NCBI GenBank assembly: GCA_904501895.1
Contig: CAJGCX010000033.1
Span: 1-15,229, forward strand
Direction of reading: 5' to 3'
From: Clostridiaceae bacterium
GTDB taxonomy: Bacteria; Bacillota; Clostridia; Oscillospirales; Acutalibacteraceae
DNA: 15,229 bases
This document shows, one piece after another, positions 6,826 to 13,712 of the stretch. Position 1 is the stretch's first letter, and each line of letters opens with the position of its first letter. The position numbers were made by a program, and so were the translations under genes. A model generated the notes under the pieces. It was not told the DNA's origin and ran no database searches. It was given only the letters and a program-made list of their open reading frames with translations.

Positions 6826-7014
6826 TCATTTAACAGCGTCTGTGTTTGGGATTGGCTCTGGATCAACAACAGGGTCAACAACAACTACTGTTTCCTCCTC
6901 ATTAGTAACAGGTTCGTCACAGAAGAGACATGCCATACCAACAACAGGAATAGCGCTCATAAGTACAAGAACTGCACTCATAACGATAGCCAACTTTGAA
7001 AACTTTGCTTTCAC
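6826..7014 (-). CDS. Small exported/membrane CLFC peptide, copy B (62 aa)
   Basis: Tandem paralogue of copy A. The two 62-residue proteins differ at positions 3 (Thr/Ala), 6 (Thr/Ser) and 61 (Ala/Val). Layout is the same: basic N-end, hydrophobic helix, CLFC, acidic Val/Asp/Pro tail. The start is set at GTG 7014, because GGAGGTGA (7027-7020) lies 7 nt upstream and because it matches copy A. The in-frame ATG at 7029 overlaps the ribosome site and would add five residues. Over 189 nt there are about 18 substitutions, 13 in third codon positions. It stops with TGA where copy A has TAA. It is transcribed alone from its own promoter and is divergent from the phosphoribosyltransferase-like gene. 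Function unknown. Confidence 0.85.
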   Translation of the reverse strand: MKAKFSKLAIVMSAVLVLMSAIPVVGMACLFCDEPVTNEEETVVVVDPVVDPEPIPNTDAVK

Positions 7015-7064
7015 GCTTGTCACCTCCATAATAAATTATACCGGGACACAATACCCTTAAATGT

Positions 7065-7093
7065 ATTGTATCACAAATGATTTATAAATACAA
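7065..7093 (-). promoter_or_regulatory. Extended -10 promoter for CLFC copy B
   Basis: TTGTAT (7093-7088), 17 nt, TACAAT (7070-7065), preceded by TGA, the same design as the copy A promoter. The leader is only about 45 nt. Confidence 0.65.
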
Positions 7094-7284
7094 CCACATT
7101 TATTATGTGTGATTTGTTAAAATTTTATGTTTGTTTTTGTGCATATATAACAATTTAATCAATAAAAAACAGATAATTAACCTTCAACAAATGTGATATT
7201 TATTTGCTTACACAAAAATTTTAACGAAAATTTATTAAATAGTTACAAATATTTAGCATCACTCTACTTTTTTAACAATTTTTA
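7094..7284. other. AT-rich spacer between divergent promoters, no gene seen
   Basis: This is the middle of a 328-nt gene-free gap (7015-7342). It is very AT-rich, with AAAATTTT-containing segments near 7117-7127 and 7214-7223 that are inversely related. I see no coding frame with a ribosome site, no RNA fold of note and no clear operator. Confidence 0.5.
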
Positions 7285-7313
7285 TTGTAATTCATAAATA
7301 ATTGTTGTACAAT
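7285..7313 (+). promoter_or_regulatory. Promoter for the phosphoribosyltransferase-like gene
   Basis: TTGTAA (7285-7290), 17 nt, TACAAT (7308-7313). A very strong ribosome site AAAGGAGG (7329-7336) follows, with ATG at 7343. Confidence 0.7.
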
Positions 7314-7342
7314 AACACTATAATACTTAAAGGAGGATTCCT

Positions 7343-7987
7343 ATGCCTACAACAACTATTACAAAAATTAAAACAAAAAACAACAACTTGCCTCTTCGTG
7401 TTGCTAAGGGACACTTTGCAACAAGTAGCTCGCATAGTAACTATTACATTGATGTTGCTGCGCAGAAATCCCGTCTTTCTGAAGCAAAAGCAATTGCTGA
7501 GGAATTATGTAAGAATCACAAATACAGCAGTTGCCTTGTTGATACTATCCTTTGCCTTGACGGTATGGAGGTAGTCGGCACTTGTGTTGCAGAAGAGCTT
7601 ACAAAAACAGATTATGTGAATATCAATGCTCATCAGACAATATATATTGTTACACCTGAAATGGTTAACGGCTCACAGCTTATTTTCAGAGATAATATGA
7701 TTCCTATGATTAAGGGTAAGCATGTGCTTATTGTTGCGGTTTCTGTAGCTTCCGGTAACACAGCTCGTTCAGCAGTTGAAGCTGTTAAGTACTATGGCGG
7801 TGAGGTAGCAGGTATTGCTTCAATTTTCGCAACATCAAAGAATTGTGAAGGATATGAAGTTAATTCTGCATTCAACCCAAACGATTTACCTGACTATTTC
7901 AGCGTCCCTTCTTATGAATGTCCTCTTTGTAAGGAAGGCAAAAAGCTTGATGCACTTATCAATTGTCACGGTTATTCAAAGCTTTAA
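7343..7987 (+). CDS. Orotate-phosphoribosyltransferase-like protein with altered PRPP loop
   Basis: A 214-residue cytosolic protein of the type I phosphoribosyltransferase fold. It resembles proteins often annotated as orotate phosphoribosyltransferase in Clostridia. Seen: RVAKGHFATSSSHSNYYID near 19-37, EELCKNH, the CLDGMEVVG loop (71-79), the strand-loop VLIVAVSVASGNTARS (128-143) where PRPP would bind, YYGGEVAGIASIF, and the tail CPLCKEGKKL (193-202). True PRTases carry two adjacent acidic residues in the loop (IVDDV-type); here they are Ala132-Val133, so pyrophosphorolytic activity is doubtful. A nucleotide-binding or regulatory role is possible (inference). Catalysis from UMP synthesis is not supported by neighbours, as no other pyr genes are nearby. 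It has its own promoter and terminator. Confidence 0.8.
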   Translation: MPTTTITKIKTKNNNLPLRVAKGHFATSSSHSNYYIDVAAQKSRLSEAKAIAEELCKNHKYSSCLVDTILCLDGMEVVGTCVAEELTKTDYVNINAHQTIYIVTPEMVNGSQLIFRDNMIPMIKGKHVLIVAVSVASGNTARSAVEAVKYYGGEVAGIASIFATSKNCEGYEVNSAFNPNDLPDYFSVPSYECPLCKEGKKLDALINCHGYSKL

Positions 7988-8010
7988 TTAAAATTCAACA
8001 TAACAATATT

Positions 8011-8036
8011 GGAGGTGAGAAATCACCTCCTTTTTT
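8011..8036 (+). terminator. Intrinsic terminator with GAAA tetraloop
   Basis: A perfect 8-bp stem GGAGGTGA / TCACCTCC closed by GAAA, followed by six T residues. It ends the phosphoribosyltransferase-like gene. Confidence 0.95.
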
Positions 8037-8044
8037 ATGCAATT

Positions 8045-8075
8045 AAAAAGCAGTGAGAAAAACTCCTCACTGCTT
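8045..8075 (-). terminator. Intrinsic terminator of the dockerin gene
   Basis: AAGCAGTGAG / CTCACTGCTT (8048-8057, 8066-8075), a perfect 10-bp stem with an 8-nt loop. The minus strand continues TTTTTAATT. It lies back to back with the plus-strand terminator at 8011-8036. Confidence 0.85.
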
Positions 8076-8097
8076 CAACAGTATTTAATTTCAGAAA

Positions 8098-9078
8098 TTA
8101 GAAGTTTGTGTAACCTGCGTCAACCCAAGTAACTTCAAACTTAACTCTGTCATCAGGTAATGTACTTCTTACATAGAAGTTATATACATCGTCGTATTGA
8201 TCCCAAGGTCTATATTCAACAAAGCCTTCGCCTGATGGCTGATTGTTCTTGCCTGTAAGATTCTGAAGACCTGCTTCAATACCGTCTGCCATTTTCTTAT
8301 CTTTAGCAATAAGAACTGCCTTAACAACGTTTCTTGTTGGGTCACAATAACCAAACTTGAAGCCTGTAATCCACCAGTGCTCCTGTTCATATCTTGTGAA
8401 GAGTGGTCTGCCAGCGTTGTAGTCAGATGTTGTTGGATAGTATTCAAAATACATTTCAAGAAGGTTTTCATCCTCAGCACATCTATAGAAAGCAGAGTCA
8501 ACATTTTCAGGTTTCTTTGTATAAACACCTAATTCTGCACCTTCAAGAACACCATACTGACCCTTCCACCACTGAAGTCTCCAAAGAAGACCGTTGTATT
8601 CGAAGTCACACTTAAGTGTAGTATAAAGCATTGTTCCGTATGCAGCAGCATCGTCATAAATGTCTGTGAAACCGAATTCACGCTGCCAAGCTTCAACGTC
8701 TGTGTAATAGATGTCCTGCTCCTTGTCATACTTATATCCGAATAAATTAAGGATATCGTTTGTTGTGTTTGTGTCAACATCATAGATACCGTTTGAAAGT
8801 CCTGCAACCTGTCTGAGAATACGACGAGCATCCTGTGCAGTAACAGCATCGTCCTTATCCATATCAGCTGCAGCAAGTGCTCTTTCATCAAGAGCGTCTT
8901 CGCCCTCTAAAAGTCCTGCAACATGGCGCAAAACATAACGAGCGTCAATTGCAGTTACCTGTCCATTACCATCAACGTCGCCCTTTAACACGTCAGCAGC
9001 AGAAGCTGTTATCGCTGCAAAAGGAATTGCAGTAACTAACATTACTAACGCTAAAAATAATGAAAAATATCTTTTCAT
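8098..9078 (-). CDS. Secreted protein: N-terminal type I dockerin plus DUF4474-like domain
   Basis: 326 residues. Signal peptide (MKRYFSLFLALVMLV..., cleavage near ITASA/A, about residue 28). Residues about 32-94 form a dockerin with two F-hand calcium loops: DVDGNGQVTAID (34-45) and DMDKDDAVTAQD (72-83), each followed by an ARxxLRxVAGL helix. From about 107 on comes a domain that I match from memory to DUF4474: ILNLFGYKYDKEQD, EFGFTDIYDDAAA, WRLQWWKGQYG, GAELGVYTKK, EHWWITGFKFGY. No catalytic residues are known. Dockerins bind cohesins on scaffoldins or the cell surface, so the DUF4474 part is probably displayed outside. An N-terminal dockerin is less common than a C-terminal one. The start is the ATG at 9078 with GAGG 8 nt upstream. 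It has its own promoter and terminator. No cohesin gene is in view. Confidence 0.88.
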   Translation of the reverse strand: MKRYFSLFLALVMLVTAIPFAAITASAADVLKGDVDGNGQVTAIDARYVLRHVAGLLEGEDALDERALAAADMDKDDAVTAQDARRILRQVAGLSNGIYDVDTNTTNDILNLFGYKYDKEQDIYYTDVEAWQREFGFTDIYDDAAAYGTMLYTTLKCDFEYNGLLWRLQWWKGQYGVLEGAELGVYTKKPENVDSAFYRCAEDENLLEMYFEYYPTTSDYNAGRPLFTRYEQEHWWITGFKFGYCDPTRNVVKAVLIAKDKKMADGIEAGLQNLTGKNNQPSGEGFVEYRPWDQYDDVYNFYVRSTLPDDRVKFEVTWVDAGYTNF

Positions 9079-9120
9079 CAAAATCGCCTCTTTCTGTAAA
9101 TATAAAATTAGTCAATACAT

Positions 9121-9149
9121 ATTATTACACATTTTTCACTGTTTGTCAA
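9121..9149 (-). promoter_or_regulatory. Promoter for the dockerin gene
   Basis: Consensus TTGACA (9149-9144), 17 nt, AATAAT (9126-9121) with a TGT ahead of it. It begins 10 nt past the stop codon of the upstream HEYGH gene, so the dockerin gene can be expressed independently of that operon. Confidence 0.75.
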
Positions 9150-9158
9150 TAATTGGCT

Positions 9159-9641
9159 CTACTTAACAACACGCTTCATATGTGAGAATTTTTCACCCCA
9201 GCTGTTTGCCCAGCTTTCGCAATAAAGCTTATAGTATGAAATATTATTCTTTTCACGATATTTCGCAAAGCAATTACACCAAATCATAGATGGAATTGCA
9301 ACAACAGGGTAATAAAGTGGGCCCAACAAAAGGCACTGCCAAGTGTGACCATATTCATGAATTCTGCAATTATAGAGCCACTCTTTTTTCTCTTTTTCTT
9401 CACGGATAAAGATAAATAAGCCCATTGAAAGTCCACCCTGTTTCCAAGGCATATAAACAATATTTGCATATCCGAATTTCTGATGCTTATATCCCAAAAC
9501 CTTGGTACATATAAGGTATGCAATACCACCCATGATATTTACAGAAAGTCCCCATGTCCACTGCACAAAATAGAAGAATACGTCAAACAATTTACTTCTT
9601 TTTACAGTTGGTGCAGTCTGATTAATATTGATTTTTTCCAT
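9159..9641 (-). CDS. Membrane protein with HEYGH metallopeptidase-like motif
   Basis: 160 residues. Membrane segment about 22-48, a soluble part, then HEYGHTWQ (95-102) at the start of a second hydrophobic segment (LLLGPLYYPVVAIPSMIW, 104-121), then YCESWANSWG (140-149) containing Glu142. HExxH plus a downstream Glu is the zinc-binding layout of gluzincin-type peptidases, and I recall short membrane proteins of gut Bacteroidota and Clostridia with the same HE(Y/F)GHTxQ and (Y/C)xExWA blocks, all uncharacterised. Peptidase activity is an inference. Its ATG directly follows the TAA of the sugar symporter gene, and its ribosome site (GAAGAGGTG) lies in the last codons of that gene, so translation is coupled. 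The short loop around 80-88 is highly charged (REEKEKKE). Confidence 0.75.
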   Translation of the reverse strand: MEKININQTAPTVKRSKLFDVFFYFVQWTWGLSVNIMGGIAYLICTKVLGYKHQKFGYANIVYMPWKQGGLSMGLFIFIREEKEKKEWLYNCRIHEYGHTWQCLLLGPLYYPVVAIPSMIWCNCFAKYREKNNISYYKLYCESWANSWGEKFSHMKRVVK

Positions 9642-11294
9642 TTATTTCACCTCTTCCATAAGTCGTTTTTTCTCTAATTCTTTTTCAATAAGGATAATAT
9701 ATTCACCATTCTCATTTTTATCAAGAGTATGACCCTGACTTTCGTCATTATCCTTGCCGAGCCATGTGCTTTCAAGCTTTTGTCCTGAAAGGATTTCACA
9801 GCGTTTTCTTTCTTCGGCTGTAAGTGTTACACTGCCATATTTATGCTTTGTGGCAACTGCAGCACGAATCATTGTGTGGTCATCCTTTGTCATTTCAAAT
9901 TTTCTCAAAAGAACGTATGAAATCAATGCACTAATCATTGGAATCAACGCAACGCAAAGACGGATACCAACAATTGCAGATGCAGGCTGTTCAATAAATT
10001 CAGTTGCCTCACTGTTTGTATCAAGTCCGAAGCCACCAAGAATAAGCGTTACGATAAACGTGTTTATACCACCTGTAACCTGTTTAACCATTGTATTGCA
10101 TGTAGATACAACGCCCTCACGACGTCTACCTGTAATCAATTCATCCACATCAGTTAAATCAGGGAAAACATTGTTACAAACAAAGCCGATACCACTCATA
10201 CCAAACGGATAGAAAATTACGCCCATAATCATAAGTATAAGCATAAATGTAGCCTTTGATGTGCCTGGCTGACTTGCCTGTACAACAAGACCGATTGCAA
10301 GACCTAAAATCATAAACGGAGTTACGATTGTACCACACTTTTTCTTACCGTGCTTCATAGTGAGTGCATAGTTGAGTGGGAAAGCAAGAGATTCAAACAC
10401 ACCTGCAAAGGTATTGAAAATCGGATAGAATTTATACTGATTTGCAAGGAATGTTACGTAATAAATATATGTTGTTGAATAGAAGCTTCTTGCAGTTTCC
10501 CAGAAAAAGCTGATTCCGAAATACTGTCTGAATGCTCTGCTCTTGAAAACATCAAAATATTCCTTAAACGCAGCCTTAAGGTCAAGTGGCTCAAGCTTCA
10601 TATCAAGTGAGCTTGGCTCTTTTACAAGCTTGAATGTACCGTAAAGTGCAACAGCGTAAACCAATGAAAGAATTATACCTGTAATAAAGAATGGAGTTTT
10701 TGCATCTCTGTTAAGTCCATCAGAAAAGCCGAAGATTGAAAGAGTCACAAGAAGTATGATATATGACGGAATCATACCTACAGAGTTGAAAATATAGCTT
10801 ACTGATGTATATTGTGTTCTCTTGTTATATTCAGGAGCAAGCTCAGGAAGCATTGCTGTATGAGGCACAGCAATCATAGTATAAGCTGTCTTATAAAGCA
10901 CATAAGCAATCACAAAATATGCGACTGTCATATAAGGGTGCTTTTGTCCGTCAAGTCCAAAAGAATTCCACAGCATTATATATGATACAACCACAAAAGG
11001 TATGCCCCATTTGATATATGCACGGTGTCGTCCGTATTTAGAACGTGTACGGTCAGTAATAATACCCATAATTGGGTCATTGATTCCGTCCCATATAACA
11101 GCAACCATTGTAATAAAACCTGCATATTCAATGTCAAGTCCTACAACACGTGTTAAGAATATGCTGAAGTACATACTGATTATGTATCCTGCACCACCGA
11201 TGAATATGTTTGTGTAGCAATAGTTAATCATAGGGACAACTGTTTCCTTGAATGTGCCCTCAATGCCTATGGCCTTTTTAAATCTTTCTCCCAT
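9642..11294 (-). CDS. GPH-family (MelB-like) sugar:cation symporter
   Basis: 550-residue multi-pass inner-membrane transporter of the major facilitator superfamily. The GPH signature is clear: WDGINDPIMGIITDR (68-82) followed by TRSKYGRHR (83-91), then about 12 hydrophobic segments. GPH proteins import glycosides, pentosides or hexuronides with sodium or protons; the substrate cannot be read from sequence. A cytoplasmic C-tail of about 60 residues (from about KHKYGSVTLTAEER) is long for MelB-type carriers. The start is set at ATG 11294, preceded by AAGGGTG with 5-nt spacing. An in-frame GTG at 11321 is rejected because it lies inside the terminator hairpin. It is coupled to the HEYGH membrane protein gene. 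No convincing promoter is seen between the terminator and the start. Confidence 0.92.
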   Translation of the reverse strand: MGERFKKAIGIEGTFKETVVPMINYCYTNIFIGGAGYIISMYFSIFLTRVVGLDIEYAGFITMVAVIWDGINDPIMGIITDRTRSKYGRHRAYIKWGIPFVVVSYIMLWNSFGLDGQKHPYMTVAYFVIAYVLYKTAYTMIAVPHTAMLPELAPEYNKRTQYTSVSYIFNSVGMIPSYIILLVTLSIFGFSDGLNRDAKTPFFITGIILSLVYAVALYGTFKLVKEPSSLDMKLEPLDLKAAFKEYFDVFKSRAFRQYFGISFFWETARSFYSTTYIYYVTFLANQYKFYPIFNTFAGVFESLAFPLNYALTMKHGKKKCGTIVTPFMILGLAIGLVVQASQPGTSKATFMLILMIMGVIFYPFGMSGIGFVCNNVFPDLTDVDELITGRRREGVVSTCNTMVKQVTGGINTFIVTLILGGFGLDTNSEATEFIEQPASAIVGIRLCVALIPMISALISYVLLRKFEMTKDDHTMIRAAVATKHKYGSVTLTAEERKRCEILSGQKLESTWLGKDNDESQGHTLDKNENGEYIILIEKELEKKRLMEEVK

Positions 11295-11306
11295 TTCATC
11301 ACCCTT

Positions 11307-11345
11307 AAAACAAAAGTCCACACTACAAAACGTAATGCAGACTTT
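11307..11345 (-). terminator. Terminator after the lipid kinase gene, abutting the symporter ribosome site
   Basis: On the minus strand AAAGTCTGCATTAC (11345-11332) pairs with GTAGTGTGGACTTT (11326-11313) over 14 bp with several G-U pairs and a GTTTT loop, followed by TGTTTT (11312-11307). The symporter ribosome site AAGGGTG begins immediately after. It could be a plain terminator or an attenuator for the symporter operon. Confidence 0.75.
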
Positions 11346-11352
11346 CTATTAA

Positions 11353-12264
11353 TTAATCATCTTGTTTGTCGCAGAAAATCTTTACTGCATTTTCATAAGT
11401 TTTTATATGTGCATAACTGTGATTTCCACCGTTTTCACCATCAAGAGTCCAGTTAACCTCATTATCAAAGTAGAATTTAAATTCCTTACCTTTTTTTACA
11501 ACAAGGTATTTATTATCCATAACATTTCTTGTAATAAACATAGCGTTTAATATAGAAACGAGCTGCGCAGGATTTTTAGGCATTCTGATAAGTGATAATT
11601 CGTGAAATCCGTCATCAAAAAGAACACCTGATTCTTTAAGCACAGGGAAGCCTGCAACTGAATATGAGTTTGAAACGCCACCATAGAAGAATTTACCCTC
11701 TATAATCTCACCATCATCACATTCAATTTTAGCCTTGAAGCCCTTGATTTTATGGACTTCCTTTGCAGTTTCCCAATAATACGCTGCTCTGCCCACCTTG
11801 TTTTTCAAGGTCTGCTTTGCTTTATATGAAACGTCGCAGAAATTTCCGAAGCAGGAAACATAAACAAACTGCTCCTTACCATTAAAATCACCGATATCAA
11901 CTGCTACCGTTTCACCCTTGATTATAGTTTCAACAGCATCATCAACATCCGTAGGAATATGCAGAGAATGAGCAAAGTCATTTGTTGTGCCACAAGGAAT
12001 GTAGCCGATTTTTACATCAAGTCCCAATTCCATAACGCCACATATTGTTTCCTTTAATGTGCCGTCACCACCACAGCAAACGATAACATCATTACCCTCG
12101 CCATATTCCTTCGTAATGTAATACGCATTTTTATAGATTTCAGTATATTTCACCTGAATTTCATATCCTGCCTCCTGAAACTTTTCCATAATTCCAGGCT
12201 GATACTCAGTAGCATTACGCTTACCGGCAACAGGATTTATAATAAGCAAAAGCGATTTCGCCAT
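11353..12264 (-). CDS. Diacylglycerol kinase family lipid kinase (YegS/DgkB type)
   Basis: 303-residue cytosolic or membrane-associated enzyme that phosphorylates diacylglycerol or a related lipid with ATP. Motifs of the DAGK catalytic domain: NPVAGK (10-15), the nucleotide loop CCGGDGTLKE (63-72), GYIPCGTTNDFAHS (87-100), VDIGDF, CFGNF, and the C-lobe DDGFHELSLIRM. Length is typical. The start at ATG 12264 is chosen because GGAG sits 7 nt upstream in the last codons of the tRNA-synthetase gene, and only 1 nt separates that gene's TAA from this ATG; earlier in-frame codons would overlap the synthetase. Tight translational coupling is therefore expected. In Gram-positives DgkB recycles diacylglycerol released by lipoteichoic acid synthesis; which lipid is used here is not known. 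Confidence 0.93.
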   Translation of the reverse strand: MAKSLLLIINPVAGKRNATEYQPGIMEKFQEAGYEIQVKYTEIYKNAYYITKEYGEGNDVIVCCGGDGTLKETICGVMELGLDVKIGYIPCGTTNDFAHSLHIPTDVDDAVETIIKGETVAVDIGDFNGKEQFVYVSCFGNFCDVSYKAKQTLKNKVGRAAYYWETAKEVHKIKGFKAKIECDDGEIIEGKFFYGGVSNSYSVAGFPVLKESGVLFDDGFHELSLIRMPKNPAQLVSILNAMFITRNVMDNKYLVVKKGKEFKFYFDNEVNWTLDGENGGNHSYAHIKTYENAVKIFCDKQDD

Positions 12265-12265
12265 A

Positions 12266-13666
12266 TTAGAACTCCATCTTTTTGTTAATGTAATCAACAA
12301 GCTGGTCGATAGGAAGTCTTACCTGCTCCATTGTATCTCTGTCACGAACTGTTACGCAGTTATCTGCTTCAGTTTCGTCATCACCAACAGTCTGGAAGTC
12401 AACTGTGATACAAAGAGGAGTACCGATTTCATCCTGACGACGGTATCTCTTACCGATTGAACCTGCATCATCATATTCAACATTGAAATACTTTGAAAGC
12501 ATATCGTAGATTTCTTCAGCCTTTTCACCAAGCTTCTTTGAAAGAGGAAGAACAGCAGCCTTAACAGGTGCAAGTGTTGGATGGAAATGCATAACAACAC
12601 GAGTGTCGTTCTTTTCAGCATCAACAACCTCTTCATCATAAGCTTCTGTAAGAAGAGCTAAGAAAAGACGTTCAACACCAAGTGAAGGCTCAATAACATA
12701 AGGAATGTATCTCTCACCTGAAACCTGGTCAATATATTCAAGGTTCTTACCACTTGTGTTAGCGTGCTGAGTTAAGTCGTAGTCAGTTCTATCAGCAATA
12801 CCCCAAAGTTCACCCCAACCAAATGGGAATAAGTACTCAAAGTCAGTTGTAGCCTTTGAATAGAAGCAAAGCTCTTCAGGGTCATGGTCACGAAGACGAA
12901 GATTTTCCGGCTTAATGTTAAGAGAATAGAGCCAATCACGGCAGAAGCTTCTCCAATAATCAAACCATTCAAGGTCTGTGCCAGGCTTACAGAAGAATTC
13001 AAGCTCCATCTGTTCAAACTCACGAACACGGAAAATGAACTTACCAGGAGTGATTTCGTTACGGAAGGATTTACCAATCTGTGCAACACCGAAAGGTACC
13101 TTCTTTCTTGATGTTCTCTGAACATTCTGGAAGTTTACGAAAATACCCTGTGCTGTTTCAGGACGAAGATAAATTTCAGATGTTGAATCCTCAGTAACAC
13201 CCTGGAACGTCTTAAACATAAGGTTAAATTGACGGATGTCAGTAAAATTGTGAGCACCACAATCAGGACATGGAATTGCATGCTCCTTAATGTAGTTTGC
13301 CATATCTTCATTTGACCAACCTGCAACATTTGTACCGTCAAAGTTTTCGATAAGATTGTCTGCACGGTGTCTTGTCTTACACTGACAGCAGTCCATAAGT
13401 GGGTCAGAGAAGCCACCAAGGTGACCTGATGCAACCCAAGTCTGTGGATTCATAAGAATTGCAGAGTCAAGACCTACATTGTACTTGTTTTCCTGAATAA
13501 ACTTCTTTCTCCAAGCCTTTTTGATGTTTTCCTTAAGCTCAACACCTAAAGGACCGTAGTCCCAAGTGTTAGCAAGACCACCGTAGATTTCACTACCTGC
13601 GTAAACGAAGCCTCTGCCCTTACTGAGAGCAACGAGCTTTTCAAGTGTTTTTTCTGTATTAAGCAT
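12266..13666 (-). CDS. glyS: Glycyl-tRNA synthetase, homodimeric class II type
   Basis: 466-residue cytosolic enzyme charging tRNA-Gly. It is the alpha2 form rather than the alpha2-beta2 GlyQ/GlyS form. Seen: GRGFVYAGSEIYGG (17-30) and WDYGPLGVELK (35-45) at the N-end; an insertion with zinc-like Cys pairs C93/C96 and C133/C136; RPETAQGIF (168-176); motif 2 FRNEITP (201-207); REFEQMELEFF; motif 3 PSLGVERLFLALL (327-339); and the anticodon-binding domain from about 355. AAGGA lies 9 nt before the ATG. It follows the sodium symporter gene by 46 nt, too short for a T-box leader, and no hairpin or clear promoter is seen there. Expression therefore probably comes with the upstream gene. Confidence 0.97.
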   Translation of the reverse strand: MLNTEKTLEKLVALSKGRGFVYAGSEIYGGLANTWDYGPLGVELKENIKKAWRKKFIQENKYNVGLDSAILMNPQTWVASGHLGGFSDPLMDCCQCKTRHRADNLIENFDGTNVAGWSNEDMANYIKEHAIPCPDCGAHNFTDIRQFNLMFKTFQGVTEDSTSEIYLRPETAQGIFVNFQNVQRTSRKKVPFGVAQIGKSFRNEITPGKFIFRVREFEQMELEFFCKPGTDLEWFDYWRSFCRDWLYSLNIKPENLRLRDHDPEELCFYSKATTDFEYLFPFGWGELWGIADRTDYDLTQHANTSGKNLEYIDQVSGERYIPYVIEPSLGVERLFLALLTEAYDEEVVDAEKNDTRVVMHFHPTLAPVKAAVLPLSKKLGEKAEEIYDMLSKYFNVEYDDAGSIGKRYRRQDEIGTPLCITVDFQTVGDDETEADNCVTVRDRDTMEQVRLPIDQLVDYINKKMEF

Positions 13667-13712
13667 TTTAATATTCCTTCTTTATATGTAATATTAGATT
13701 ATTAACTGATAA

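Noticed and set aside
6377..7014. CLFC peptides as RiPP precursors (lanthipeptide, sactipeptide or lasso)
   Set aside because: No maturation enzyme, protease or ABC exporter is nearby, and the peptide has a hydrophobic N-segment, not a typical RiPP leader. It cannot be excluded if the enzymes are encoded elsewhere.
6351..7060. Plus-strand open frames overlapping both CLFC genes that also look conserved between the copies
   Set aside because: Substitutions fall mainly in third positions of the minus frame, and only the minus frames have ribosome sites, promoters and terminators. The plus frames are open by chance.
11295..11321. GTG at 11321 as the symporter start
   Set aside because: It lies inside the terminator hairpin; the ATG at 11294 has a ribosome site and fits GPH family N-ends.
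13667..13712. T-box riboswitch ahead of glyS
   Set aside because: Only 46 nt are available and no stem I, T-box motif or terminator is present.
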